Assembly (NCBI GenBank): GCA_002937895.1
Contig: PTKV01000011.1
Span: forward strand, 1 to 64,000
From: Alphaproteobacteria bacterium MarineAlpha5_Bin9
Lineage (GTDB): Bacteria; Pseudomonadota; Alphaproteobacteria; HIMB59; GCA-002718135
Direction: 5' to 3'
Length of the DNA stretch: 64,000 nt
The notes under the pieces: generated by a model
The model's database searches: none
Told to the model about the DNA's origin: nothing
What the model saw: only the letters and a program-made list of their open reading frames with translations
In this document: positions 19,166-28,135 of the stretch, piece after piece
How positions within the stretch are numbered: the stretch's first letter is position 1
Layout: every line of letters begins with the position of its first letter
Position numbers and translations under genes: made by a program

Positions 19166-22121
19166 GCATTCGTTTTCCCTCTGGATCAATCATATGTGGC
19201 GAAACCACTTTTAATTCCATTTGTTTATTACGTACAGGATCACTTCCTATTAAAGTAATATTTTTCCATCTTTCTTTTCCTCCTTTTACAAAGCCTATTC
19301 CTATCCAATGGCCAAGTTCTGGCGAATGAGTAACAGAAGTAATTCTTCCTACTCCAAAACCTTTGATACTATTTTTTTCACAAACTATTGTTCCAGCACC
19401 AAAAGTGTGTTTTTTATTAATGGGAAAAAATCCTACAAGTTGCTCTCTTTCTAAAGAGTTTAAAACTCCTCTTTTTCTCATTGCACTACCAACATAAGAT
19501 TTTTTACTTGAAGCCATTTTGCCTAAACCAGCATCTTCTATTGTAACCCTCCCATCAAGTTCAGCACCTGTAACATGACCTTTTTCTACTCGAAGTGCTC
19601 CCAATGCTTCTAAACCATATAAACAACCATTAAATTTTTTTACTTCTCTCCAAAGCAAATTCATCATTGTGTTAGCGTAATCAGATTCAATATAAATTTC
19701 ATAACCTAGTTCACCTGAAAAACTTATTCTTACAATCCTGCATGGAATACCATCTATTAATTTTGTCGAAACAAATCCCATAAAAGGAAGATTTTCAATT
19801 AAAATTGAATTTTCAACGCAACTTTTAATAACGTCTCTAGATTTTGGTCCTGAAATAGCGACTGCTGCCCATTGCTCTGAAACACTTGTTACATTTACTT
19901 TTAGATCAGTCCAACGAGTTTGTAATAATTCCTCAAGCCATGACATAACTTTACCTGCTTGAGCAGTCGAAGTAGTCATTAAATATTCATTTTCTGACAG
20001 TCTCCAGGAGGTTCCATCATCCATTACTATTCCATCATCTCGTAACATAATCCCATACCTAGTTTTATTAATAGGGAGTTTTGCAAATGGATTTGCATAT
20101 ATTCTATTAATAAACTCAGTAGAGTCAATTCCTTGAATTGAAATTTTTCCCAAAGATGTTACATCGCACATTCCTACTGATTTTCTTACAATTGTTGCCT
20201 CTCTAATGTAAGAATCAGTTAAAGTTTCATTTTTTTTGGGAAAATACCATGGTCTTTGATAAAGACCTGCTTCAATCATAACAGCTCCATTATCTAAATT
20301 CCATTGATGCATAGGAGTTACTCTCAAAGGTCTAAAATGTTTACCAACATGTCTTCCGGCAAGAGCTCCAATTGCAATAGGCGTATAAGGAGGACGGAAA
20401 ACAGTAGTTCCAACTTCAGATATTTTTTTATCTAAAAGATCAGCCATTAGAGAAATTGCAATTATATTGCCCATTTTTCCTTGATCATTTGCCATTCCTA
20501 AAGTGGTATAGCGTTTTAAATGTTCTACTGATTCAAATCCTTCACGATGAGCTAATCGTATATCATCTGTTGTAACATCATGTTGATAATCTACAAAACT
20601 TTTTGAAATTAATTTTTTATGTTTTACTTCATAAAGTGGGTGAATTGGGTTTTTCCAACCGCCTTCTTTTGGAAAAAAATAATTTGTTTTTGTTAAACCC
20701 ATTTTGTTCATAGCATCTAAAGCACCAGCTATACCTGATTTAATACATTCTTCTCTATTCCATATCCCTCTAGCTGCACCTATAATTGAAATATTTTCTT
20801 TTGTATTACCTGGTAAAAAACATAAATTATCTATATTCCAAGTAGGAGAACTTCCTCTATGTGACAATAAATGAACTACAGGAGACCATCCGCCTGATAG
20901 AAGAACTTGATCGCATATAATTGTATCTATTTTTTTATAAGAGCTATCTGTTATTGTAGCCAAATCTATACTTTTAATTTTCCTTGAACCATTTATATTA
21001 TATGGGACAGTTTGAAATCTTACTGGAATTTTATCTTTAAAAATTGGAGGTAAACTAATATCTTGTCTAACATCTAATACTGTAACTTTTGCCCCTGCAT
21101 TATATAAACTCTCTGCAGTTTTATAAGCAGAATCATTGTTTGTTGAAATAACTATGTTTTTACCAGTTAGAACTCCGTATCTATTTAAATAATGCTTTGA
21201 AGCATTAACTGTCATAACTCCAGGAACATCGTTATTATTAAACGCTATATGACGTTCTAAAGATCCTGAGCCAATAATAATATGTTTAGCTCTTATTGTC
21301 CAAAATCTTTGTCTAGGTAAACTGTCATTAACTTCAGCTTTGTGATCAGTAACTTTCTCTAAAAGCCCCATTACACAATTGTCATACAAACCAAATGCTG
21401 TAGTTTTACTTAAAATACGAATATTTAAGTTTTTAAGTTCTGAATAAACTTCATCAACATTAAAAACTCTATCCCCTAATTGATCTCCTCCCAAAAGACT
21501 ATCTTGTTCAACTAAAATTACATCAAGTTTTTTATCTGCTGCCTCCTTAGCTGCAGCAATACCAGCTGGTCCAGATCCTACTATCAATACATCACAGAAA
21601 TCATGGGCATGTTCATAATTATCTGGATCAGGCAAAGTAGATAGTTTTCCCATACCAGCAGCTTTTCTAATAAATTTTTCAAAAACCATCCATATTGATG
21701 TGCCTGTGCCCCATTCAAAAGGTGGTATGCCCATAAATGTTTTATAATAAAAACCAGCAGCAAAAAATCTACTTAAGTAATTGTTAATTTCTCCAAGGTC
21801 AAAATTTACATTAGGAAAAGCATTTTGACCATAAGCTGTAAGACCTTGGTATAATTCTTGTGTTGTAGCTCGAACATTAGGATCTCTTTTATCATAAGAT
21901 CCTATAGTAACAAGACCTCCAGACTCTTCTACTCCACATGACATAATACCTCTAGGTCGGTGATACTTAAAACTTCTACCAACAATTTTAATATTGTTTG
22001 CAAGCAATGCCGAAGCAAGAGAGTCTCCCTCATAACCATAATATTTTTTATTTTCCCATTTAAATGAAATAGCTTTTTTTCGATTTACTTTTCCATAATT
22101 TTTTATTCTAAATGAAGTCAT
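19158..22121 (-). CDS. soxA: Sarcosine oxidase alpha subunit
   Basis: 987 aa. N-terminal KYHRPRGIMSCGVEE, FAD motif CDVLIVGSGPAGIAAAKEAADK, C-terminal GcvT domain SVGMCDVTSLGKISIQG. Confidence 0.93.
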   Translation of the reverse strand: MTSFRIKNYGKVNRKKAISFKWENKKYYGYEGDSLASALLANNIKIVGRSFKYHRPRGIMSCGVEESGGLVTIGSYDKRDPNVRATTQELYQGLTAYGQNAFPNVNFDLGEINNYLSRFFAAGFYYKTFMGIPPFEWGTGTSIWMVFEKFIRKAAGMGKLSTLPDPDNYEHAHDFCDVLIVGSGPAGIAAAKEAADKKLDVILVEQDSLLGGDQLGDRVFNVDEVYSELKNLNIRILSKTTAFGLYDNCVMGLLEKVTDHKAEVNDSLPRQRFWTIRAKHIIIGSGSLERHIAFNNNDVPGVMTVNASKHYLNRYGVLTGKNIVISTNNDSAYKTAESLYNAGAKVTVLDVRQDISLPPIFKDKIPVRFQTVPYNINGSRKIKSIDLATITDSSYKKIDTIICDQVLLSGGWSPVVHLLSHRGSSPTWNIDNLCFLPGNTKENISIIGAARGIWNREECIKSGIAGALDAMNKMGLTKTNYFFPKEGGWKNPIHPLYEVKHKKLISKSFVDYQHDVTTDDIRLAHREGFESVEHLKRYTTLGMANDQGKMGNIIAISLMADLLDKKISEVGTTVFRPPYTPIAIGALAGRHVGKHFRPLRVTPMHQWNLDNGAVMIEAGLYQRPWYFPKKNETLTDSYIREATIVRKSVGMCDVTSLGKISIQGIDSTEFINRIYANPFAKLPINKTRYGIMLRDDGIVMDDGTSWRLSENEYLMTTSTAQAGKVMSWLEELLQTRWTDLKVNVTSVSEQWAAVAISGPKSRDVIKSCVENSILIENLPFMGFVSTKLIDGIPCRIVRISFSGELGYEIYIESDYANTMMNLLWREVKKFNGCLYGLEALGALRVEKGHVTGAELDGRVTIEDAGLGKMASSKKSYVGSAMRKRGVLNSLEREQLVGFFPINKKHTFGAGTIVCEKNSIKGFGVGRITSVTHSPELGHWIGIGFVKGGKERWKNITLIGSDPVRNKQMELKVVSPHMIDPEGKRMHV

Positions 22122-22402
22122 TTTTTAGAATCCATTATTTTTTGTAAATCTGGATGGCAAGGCTTAACACTTTTAATTTCATGCGTAACAGTTGATCTTT
22201 CTATCTCTAACCACATTCTACAACCATTTAAATGATGCCAAGTTTCTTTTTGAAATCCTCTTATATTTTCTCTAAAAAAAATAGCCTGAGTCCAATCTTC
22301 TCTAGAGGCATCTAATGCTGGATAACGAATAGAAGCATCACCTCCATAAGTAAATTCGGAGTGATCTCTTTCACCACAATAAGGACATTTAATTCTTATC
22401 AT
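22118..22402 (-). CDS. soxD: Sarcosine oxidase delta subunit
   Basis: MIRIKCPYCGERDHSEFTYGGDA...HLNGCRMWLEIERSTVTHEI. Confidence 0.93.
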   Translation of the reverse strand: MIRIKCPYCGERDHSEFTYGGDASIRYPALDASREDWTQAIFFRENIRGFQKETWHHLNGCRMWLEIERSTVTHEIKSVKPCHPDLQKIMDSKK

Positions 22403-22404
22403 AC

Positions 22405-23670
22405 TTATCCGTGTAACTTAGGATCCGGGCCAGCACCTCTTTCATCCAAATTGATTCCTTGTTCAAATCTTTCTAAATGGTGATGTTGGATATATTTGTG
22501 AGGTTGTTCGTTTGCTATCAAATCAGCAAAATACCATCCTGAAGCTGGGCTTGCCTTAAAGCCACCATAGTTCCAACCAGCATTAAGATATAAATTTGAG
22601 ATTGGAGTTTTACAAATAAAAAAAGTCCCGTCCATAGACATATCCATTATACCAGCCCAGTGCCTAAGTAAACGAAGTCTTCCTATTGATGGAAGTATAG
22701 CCATTGCAGCTTCAGCGACATCTTGCACAATAGGCAGATTACCTCTTTGAGCATAAGATTTATACCAATCTAAATCTCCACCAAAAACTAGACTTCCTTT
22801 GTCTGTCTGAGAAATATAAAAATGAGCGCCACCTACTCCATATACAACCACATGATCTAAGAATGGTTTAATTGCCTCAGTAACAAATGCTTGCAGTTTA
22901 TGAGATTCTATAGGTAAGTTTCCTAATTGAGCCATTTGCCATAAACGTGATGTATTTCCAGCTACAGCAAAACCAATTTTTTTTCCTTTAATACTACCCT
23001 TGGAAGTTTGAAGGCTATCAATATTGCCATTTTGTCTAGTTATACCTGTAACTTCGCAGTTTTGAATTATATCAACTCCTAATGCATTTGCAGATCTAGC
23101 ATATCCCCATACTGCAGAATCATGTCTAGCATTACCAGCACGAGGTTGAACAGCTGCTCCCATAATTGGAAATCGAGCATTATTATAATTTAAAATTGGA
23201 ATCTTTTTTTTAAGTTTTTTAAGATCCCACAACTCTCCATCTGTTCCGTTTAATCTCATAATATTATACCTTCTTGCATATGAGTCTTTAGCTCCAGGAC
23301 TATGAAAAAGAGATACATGAACTCTTTGACTAAACATTACATTATAATTTAAATCATGACTTAAGTTCTCCCACAATTTTAAAGAATGTTCATAAAATTG
23401 ATGATTGCCAGGCATCATATAATTCGATCTTACAATTGTTGTATTTCTCCCAGCATTACCCCCTCCAATCCATCCTTTTTCTAAAACAGCTATATTGTTT
23501 AAATTATGATTTTTTGCTAAATAATAAGCTGTTGCCAAGCCATGAAGTCCCCCACCTACAATAATAACATCATAGTTTGATCTAGGTTCAGGATCTCTCC
23601 ATTGTCTGCTCCATCCTTTTTGTCCATTCAAACCATTCTTAAAAACATTCCAAGCATTAAATCTAGTCAT
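22405..23670 (-). CDS. soxB: Sarcosine oxidase beta subunit
   Basis: YDVIIVGGGLHGLATAYYLAKNH, GNAGRNTTIVRSNYM, QPRAGNARHDSAVWGYAR, NAGWNYGGFKASPASGW. Confidence 0.93.
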   Translation of the reverse strand: MTRFNAWNVFKNGLNGQKGWSRQWRDPEPRSNYDVIIVGGGLHGLATAYYLAKNHNLNNIAVLEKGWIGGGNAGRNTTIVRSNYMMPGNHQFYEHSLKLWENLSHDLNYNVMFSQRVHVSLFHSPGAKDSYARRYNIMRLNGTDGELWDLKKLKKKIPILNYNNARFPIMGAAVQPRAGNARHDSAVWGYARSANALGVDIIQNCEVTGITRQNGNIDSLQTSKGSIKGKKIGFAVAGNTSRLWQMAQLGNLPIESHKLQAFVTEAIKPFLDHVVVYGVGGAHFYISQTDKGSLVFGGDLDWYKSYAQRGNLPIVQDVAEAAMAILPSIGRLRLLRHWAGIMDMSMDGTFFICKTPISNLYLNAGWNYGGFKASPASGWYFADLIANEQPHKYIQHHHLERFEQGINLDERGAGPDPKLHG

Positions 23671-23678
23671 AGAAAAAA

Positions 23679-24326
23679 TTATTTCTCATCAATTAAATCA
23701 ATTATTGTATTTTTTTTAATATATCCAGGAATAACTTTGTTATTTATTACTAGAGTTGGGGTTCCTTTTCCTCCTATTCTTCTTGCTAAAAAATAAGAGA
23801 CCTCCAAAATTTCTTCTAATTCTACCATATTAATATTTTGCATATATTTTTCTATATCAATTTCATTTTTAATTAAAATTTCTTCAAGAATTTTATCATT
23901 TATTTTTGACTCAATTAACATCAGCGAATTATGAACATTTATAGCTTTTTGACGATCTTGTTTAGTTAGTGCTAATATAGTAAGAGCATAAAATCTTGAA
24001 GTTTCAGATATAACTGGAAATTGAAGTATGTATAATTTTACATCTTCTCTTTGATTAATAACATCCATAATTTCAGGATGAACTTTCTTACAATATATGC
24101 AATTATAATCAACAAACTCAATTATAATGTTTTCAGCATCTTCATTTCCAAAATAAAGATCATTCAATTCTGGCATAACTTCTAAAATTTTTTTGGATAA
24201 ATTTCTATTATCGGATTTATCTAACAAAGGCTTAAAATTAATTTCTGATTGAATTTCACTGTTAAGAAAAACAAAACATGTTAATAAGAAAAAAAACTTT
24301 TTCATTTTTTTAATGACAAGAAACAT
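23679..24326 (-). CDS. Thioredoxin-fold DsbA-like secreted protein
   Basis: N-terminal signal-like helix; FVDYNCIYCKKVHPEI (CxxC); GKGTPTLVINNKVIPGY. Confidence 0.82.
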   Translation of the reverse strand: MFLVIKKMKKFFFLLTCFVFLNSEIQSEINFKPLLDKSDNRNLSKKILEVMPELNDLYFGNEDAENIIIEFVDYNCIYCKKVHPEIMDVINQREDVKLYILQFPVISETSRFYALTILALTKQDRQKAINVHNSLMLIESKINDKILEEILIKNEIDIEKYMQNINMVELEEILEVSYFLARRIGGKGTPTLVINNKVIPGYIKKNTIIDLIDEK

Positions 24327-24768
24327 TATATTTTTTTAACCTCCAATAATTATAAGGCAAAGGAGTAAAAAAACCCACTAAAAGCATGATAGGAATCACC
24401 CACCAAACTAATTTTGCTTCTCCAATTAATAATAAATCAACTAAATTCATTGAAATTTCCATACTTAACATAGAAATTAAACTCATACCTGTTGCTGTTT
24501 TTAGAGCTTGAATAAAATTCATTTGGCTTAACAAAACGAACGTTTCTAAAGCAATACTTGTAATTATTCCATTAATTATTGCTAATATCATTATAATAAT
24601 GACATTAATTTCATAATCTGAAAATTGAAAAAAGAGAATAGTGCCAAAATCTCCAATACTACATCCAATTAAACACCAAAAAGTATTCTTGATACTTTTA
24701 ATAAGTAATTTATTTTCAAGAAAATTAAATAACGATATATATTTATTCAAAATTAATTTTTTTTTCAT
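24310..24768 (-). CDS. Small integral membrane protein, DUF4396-like
   Basis: FWCLIGCSIGDFGTILFFQ, three to four TM segments, terminal ...YNVSCH; overlaps the DsbA-like gene by 17 bp. Confidence 0.6.
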   Translation of the reverse strand: MKKKLILNKYISLFNFLENKLLIKSIKNTFWCLIGCSIGDFGTILFFQFSDYEINVIIIMILAIINGIITSIALETFVLLSQMNFIQALKTATGMSLISMLSMEISMNLVDLLLIGEAKLVWWVIPIMLLVGFFTPLPYNYWRLKKYNVSCH

Positions 24769-24783
24769 TTTTTATATTATAAA

Positions 24784-25809
24784 TTATAAATTTGTTGGCC
24801 ATGTGTCGTTTAGTCTATAACCTTCAGGAAAAGGATCATCTTTATCTAGATAAAATTCTTGATAACCAGAAATAAATGCAGAACCTTTTATTTTTGGTCT
24901 AATATATTTCTTATCATTTTCAATATATTCTTGCGAAATTCTACAATAAAATTTTGAATCAATAATAGATTTTGAAATAAATACTTCATTTATATCAATT
25001 TCTTTTTTCTCTCTCATTAAAGCAAGCCTTGCTGAAGTTCCAGTGCCACATGGAGATCTGTCAAGTTTCCCTGGTCTAATACAAACAGTATTTTTTGCTT
25101 CTTTTATACCTTGGGAGTTTATATTTACCGGTTCTACAAATTGACAAAAGGAAATATAATTCAAACTATCCAATTCAGGATGTTTAAATCCTATTTGCTC
25201 ATTTGCAGCTTTTAAAATTTTATAAGAAATGTTTACAAATTGCTTTGCATTTTGAGGAATAATTTTTAAATTAAAATCCGAGGCTTTGCAAACAACAAAG
25301 CTATCTCCTCCGTATGCTGTGCTTACTAAAATTTTTCCATAATCATCTAAATTTATTTCTGCATCCAATTTATCTACGTATGAAGGTAAATTTTCAATTT
25401 CAATTGAATTTACTGATTTATTTAAACATTGAGCCTTTACTTTTACTATTCCTCCAGGAGCTTCTAAAAAAAAATTAGTTTCTGGTTCTATGATTTTTAT
25501 AAAATTTTTTTCTAACAAAACAGTAGCAACACATATACTATTTGAACCACTCATAGGAGGATTATCCTCTGGCTCTAAAATTATAAATCCAAATTGGGCT
25601 TTTTTATTTCTTGATGGAACAACTAAATTATAATGTTTAAAGACACCACCTCGAGGCTCATTTAATAAAAAATTTCTTAATTTGTTATCTTTTAAAAGCT
25701 CTCTAGACTCTTGAAGAATATTTAATTCTCGTAAATTTTTATATCCTCCTATAACCACATCTCCTATTTCACCACAACAATGGGTATTATAAATTTTTAG
25801 CTTATTCAT
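24784..25809 (-). CDS. Proline racemase superfamily; hydroxyproline 2-epimerase-like
   Basis: NTHCCGEIGDVVIGG, PPMSGSNSIC and DRSPCGTGTSARLA motifs (Ser/Cys catalytic pair). Confidence 0.82.
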   Translation of the reverse strand: MNKLKIYNTHCCGEIGDVVIGGYKNLRELNILQESRELLKDNKLRNFLLNEPRGGVFKHYNLVVPSRNKKAQFGFIILEPEDNPPMSGSNSICVATVLLEKNFIKIIEPETNFFLEAPGGIVKVKAQCLNKSVNSIEIENLPSYVDKLDAEINLDDYGKILVSTAYGGDSFVVCKASDFNLKIIPQNAKQFVNISYKILKAANEQIGFKHPELDSLNYISFCQFVEPVNINSQGIKEAKNTVCIRPGKLDRSPCGTGTSARLALMREKKEIDINEVFISKSIIDSKFYCRISQEYIENDKKYIRPKIKGSAFISGYQEFYLDKDDPFPEGYRLNDTWPTNL

Positions 25810-26963
25810 TTTTTTATTATTAAGTCTTCAATTTTTTTCGAATGATAAGTTATTTGTTCATAGCCATTTTCAGTAATTATAAAACTATCACCTACTTGGG
25901 CACGAAAATCATCTGTATTGGCGCCTCCATCTACAGCAAAAACCATTCCAGGTTGAAGAACAGTTTTATTTCCTACAACCAATTGAGGCTCTTCTAAAAA
26001 ACTAAATCCTGTTCCTCTTCCACATCTAAAAGTAGGATAAGGATAACCTTCACTTTGAATTGTATCTGCATAAGCTGCATGAACTTCCTCAGCAGTAACT
26101 CCTGGACGGAGCATGCTTAAAGCAGTTTTTTGTGATTTTACTGCAACTTCAAATGCTTTAATTTGATCTTCATCTTGAATTTCATTCACCCAAAAAACTC
26201 GGTCAAAACCTAATTTAAATTTATGAAAATTAGATGATCCACAATAACAGCAAAAAATAGGATCGCCATTTTTTACCAATTTTGTTGAAGCACGATGGTG
26301 GGTTTTTGGTAAATCTCTTCCTGAAGATAAAGCAGGTAAAAAATGAATATTTGGAGACATATTAATACTGTTGGGATAATGGGCATTCAATAATTCAGCA
26401 GCTTTCCTTGTTCCTGCTTGCGATTGAGCTAGAGCAATTTCATACTCTGGTACATTATGACCTATAACTGATTTTGCCCCTTCCATCATAGCCATTGCAA
26501 CTTCACCAGTGTGTCTTGCTATTTTTAATTCTTCTGCAGATTTGATCATACGAATTTCTTCTATAATAGAAGATATATCTCCAACAACTTTATTGCTAAT
26601 TAATTGATTTAAATAAATATTTACAGTGGCATTAATTTTATATTTTTCGTAAAAGATATTTTTATGTTTATTAATTATGTTAGGTAAAAACTCTCTCCAT
26701 TCATTTCCTATACCATCATTCCATGTTTTTATTTTATCAACAGGAGTATCTTTTGGAACTAACAAAACATCTAATAATGGGGTGATTAAGATACTTTCAT
26801 CATCTTTAGAAACCAAAAGAATAGTAGGACGATTAAAATCCATATGGAGAAAATCATGATATCCAGTAAAATAATATAAGTTATCATCATCTGTAATTAT
26901 AGCTAAATCTATATCGCTCTCATTCATTTTTTTTCTTAATTTATTTAAATTATTCTTAAACAT
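25806..26963 (-). CDS. M24 / creatinase-like hydrolase lacking canonical metal ligands
   Basis: IRMIKSAEELKIARHTGEV...VPEYEIALAQSQ, THHRASTKLVKNGD; 'pita-bread' family layout, but D, D, H, E, E ligand positions appear substituted. Confidence 0.72.
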   Translation of the reverse strand: MFKNNLNKLRKKMNESDIDLAIITDDDNLYYFTGYHDFLHMDFNRPTILLVSKDDESILITPLLDVLLVPKDTPVDKIKTWNDGIGNEWREFLPNIINKHKNIFYEKYKINATVNIYLNQLISNKVVGDISSIIEEIRMIKSAEELKIARHTGEVAMAMMEGAKSVIGHNVPEYEIALAQSQAGTRKAAELLNAHYPNSINMSPNIHFLPALSSGRDLPKTHHRASTKLVKNGDPIFCCYCGSSNFHKFKLGFDRVFWVNEIQDEDQIKAFEVAVKSQKTALSMLRPGVTAEEVHAAYADTIQSEGYPYPTFRCGRGTGFSFLEEPQLVVGNKTVLQPGMVFAVDGGANTDDFRAQVGDSFIITENGYEQITYHSKKIEDLIIKK

Positions 26964-28130
26964 TTAATTCTGATCTAATTTCAATTGTTGTTCTACTAAT
27001 TCTACCCAATATGAAGAACCAATAACTAATAATTCGTCATTGAAATCATAATCAGCAGCATGCAAAGGTTTTCCATTTGATCCAGATGTTCCATTTCCCA
27101 TTAAAACAAAACAGCTTGGTTTACTATCTGCCATAAAGGAAAAATCTTCAGAAAATTGTCTAGGTGCGATATCTCCATTAGCATTTTCTTTACCCAATAA
27201 TTTTTTTGCCGCTCTTGTAGCTGACTCAACTTGTTCAGATTGATTAAAAGTCATTGGACATGTAGTTTTATAACTCACTTTAAATGAAACCCCATAAGAT
27301 TCACAAATACCTTTTACAATTTGACGAATATTATTTTCTATAATTCTGTTAGTCTTGTCAGAAAAAGCTCTTGCATCTCCTTTTATTAAGCCTTTTCCAG
27401 GCAAAATATTTTTTTTTCCATCAGTAATAAATTCAGTGACAGACAATACTCCTGTTTCAACAGGATCTAATTTTCGAGATACAATAGTTTGTAAGGCAAT
27501 TATGATTTGACTTCCAATAATAATTGCATCCTTGGTCATATGAGGAAGAGCTGCATGTCCACCTTTACCACTAAATGATATTTCAAATAAATTTTCACTG
27601 GTAGTTATTCCTCCTTTTCTTGTTCCAAATTTTCCAAGGGTCATTCCAGGTATATTATGCATTGCATATACCTCGTCTATAGAAAAATTATTAAACAAAC
27701 CTTCTTCAATCATCATTTTAGCACCTTGGCAGTTTTCTTCGTCTGGTTGAAAAATAAAATATATAGTTCCATCAAAATTTCCGTGTTCTGTTAAATATTT
27801 TGCAGCACCTAGTAACATAGTTGTGTGCCCATCATGACCACAAGCATGCATTCTATTTTCAATTTTTGACTTATATGAAAATGTATTTAATTCATTGATA
27901 GGTAAAGCATCTATATCTGCACGTATTCCAATGCTTCTACTACTTTTTCCTTTTTTTAGAACTCCAATTACACCAGTTTTTGCAATGCCTTTATGCACTT
28001 TTATTCCAAATTCATTCAGTAATTTAGCTACTTTATTCGAAGCATATTTTTCCTCAAAACTTACTTGGGGATTCATATGTAAATCATGTCTCCATTCTGT
28101 TAATAAATTATGTAAATTTTTCGTTTTCAT
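26964..28130 (-). CDS. M20-family amidohydrolase (hippurate/N-acyl-amino acid hydrolase-like)
   Basis: WRHDLHMNPQVSFEE, GIRADIDALPINE, MHACGHDGHTTMLLGAAKYL, DEENCQGAKMMIEEG. Confidence 0.88.
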   Translation of the reverse strand: MKTKNLHNLLTEWRHDLHMNPQVSFEEKYASNKVAKLLNEFGIKVHKGIAKTGVIGVLKKGKSSRSIGIRADIDALPINELNTFSYKSKIENRMHACGHDGHTTMLLGAAKYLTEHGNFDGTIYFIFQPDEENCQGAKMMIEEGLFNNFSIDEVYAMHNIPGMTLGKFGTRKGGITTSENLFEISFSGKGGHAALPHMTKDAIIIGSQIIIALQTIVSRKLDPVETGVLSVTEFITDGKKNILPGKGLIKGDARAFSDKTNRIIENNIRQIVKGICESYGVSFKVSYKTTCPMTFNQSEQVESATRAAKKLLGKENANGDIAPRQFSEDFSFMADSKPSCFVLMGNGTSGSNGKPLHAADYDFNDELLVIGSSYWVELVEQQLKLDQN

Positions 28131-28135
28131 TTATA

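Noticed and set aside
25806-26963. DddP-type DMSP lyase assignment for the M24-family protein
   Set aside because: DddP retains metal ligands and is longer; this protein appears to have lost them and looks more creatinase-like.
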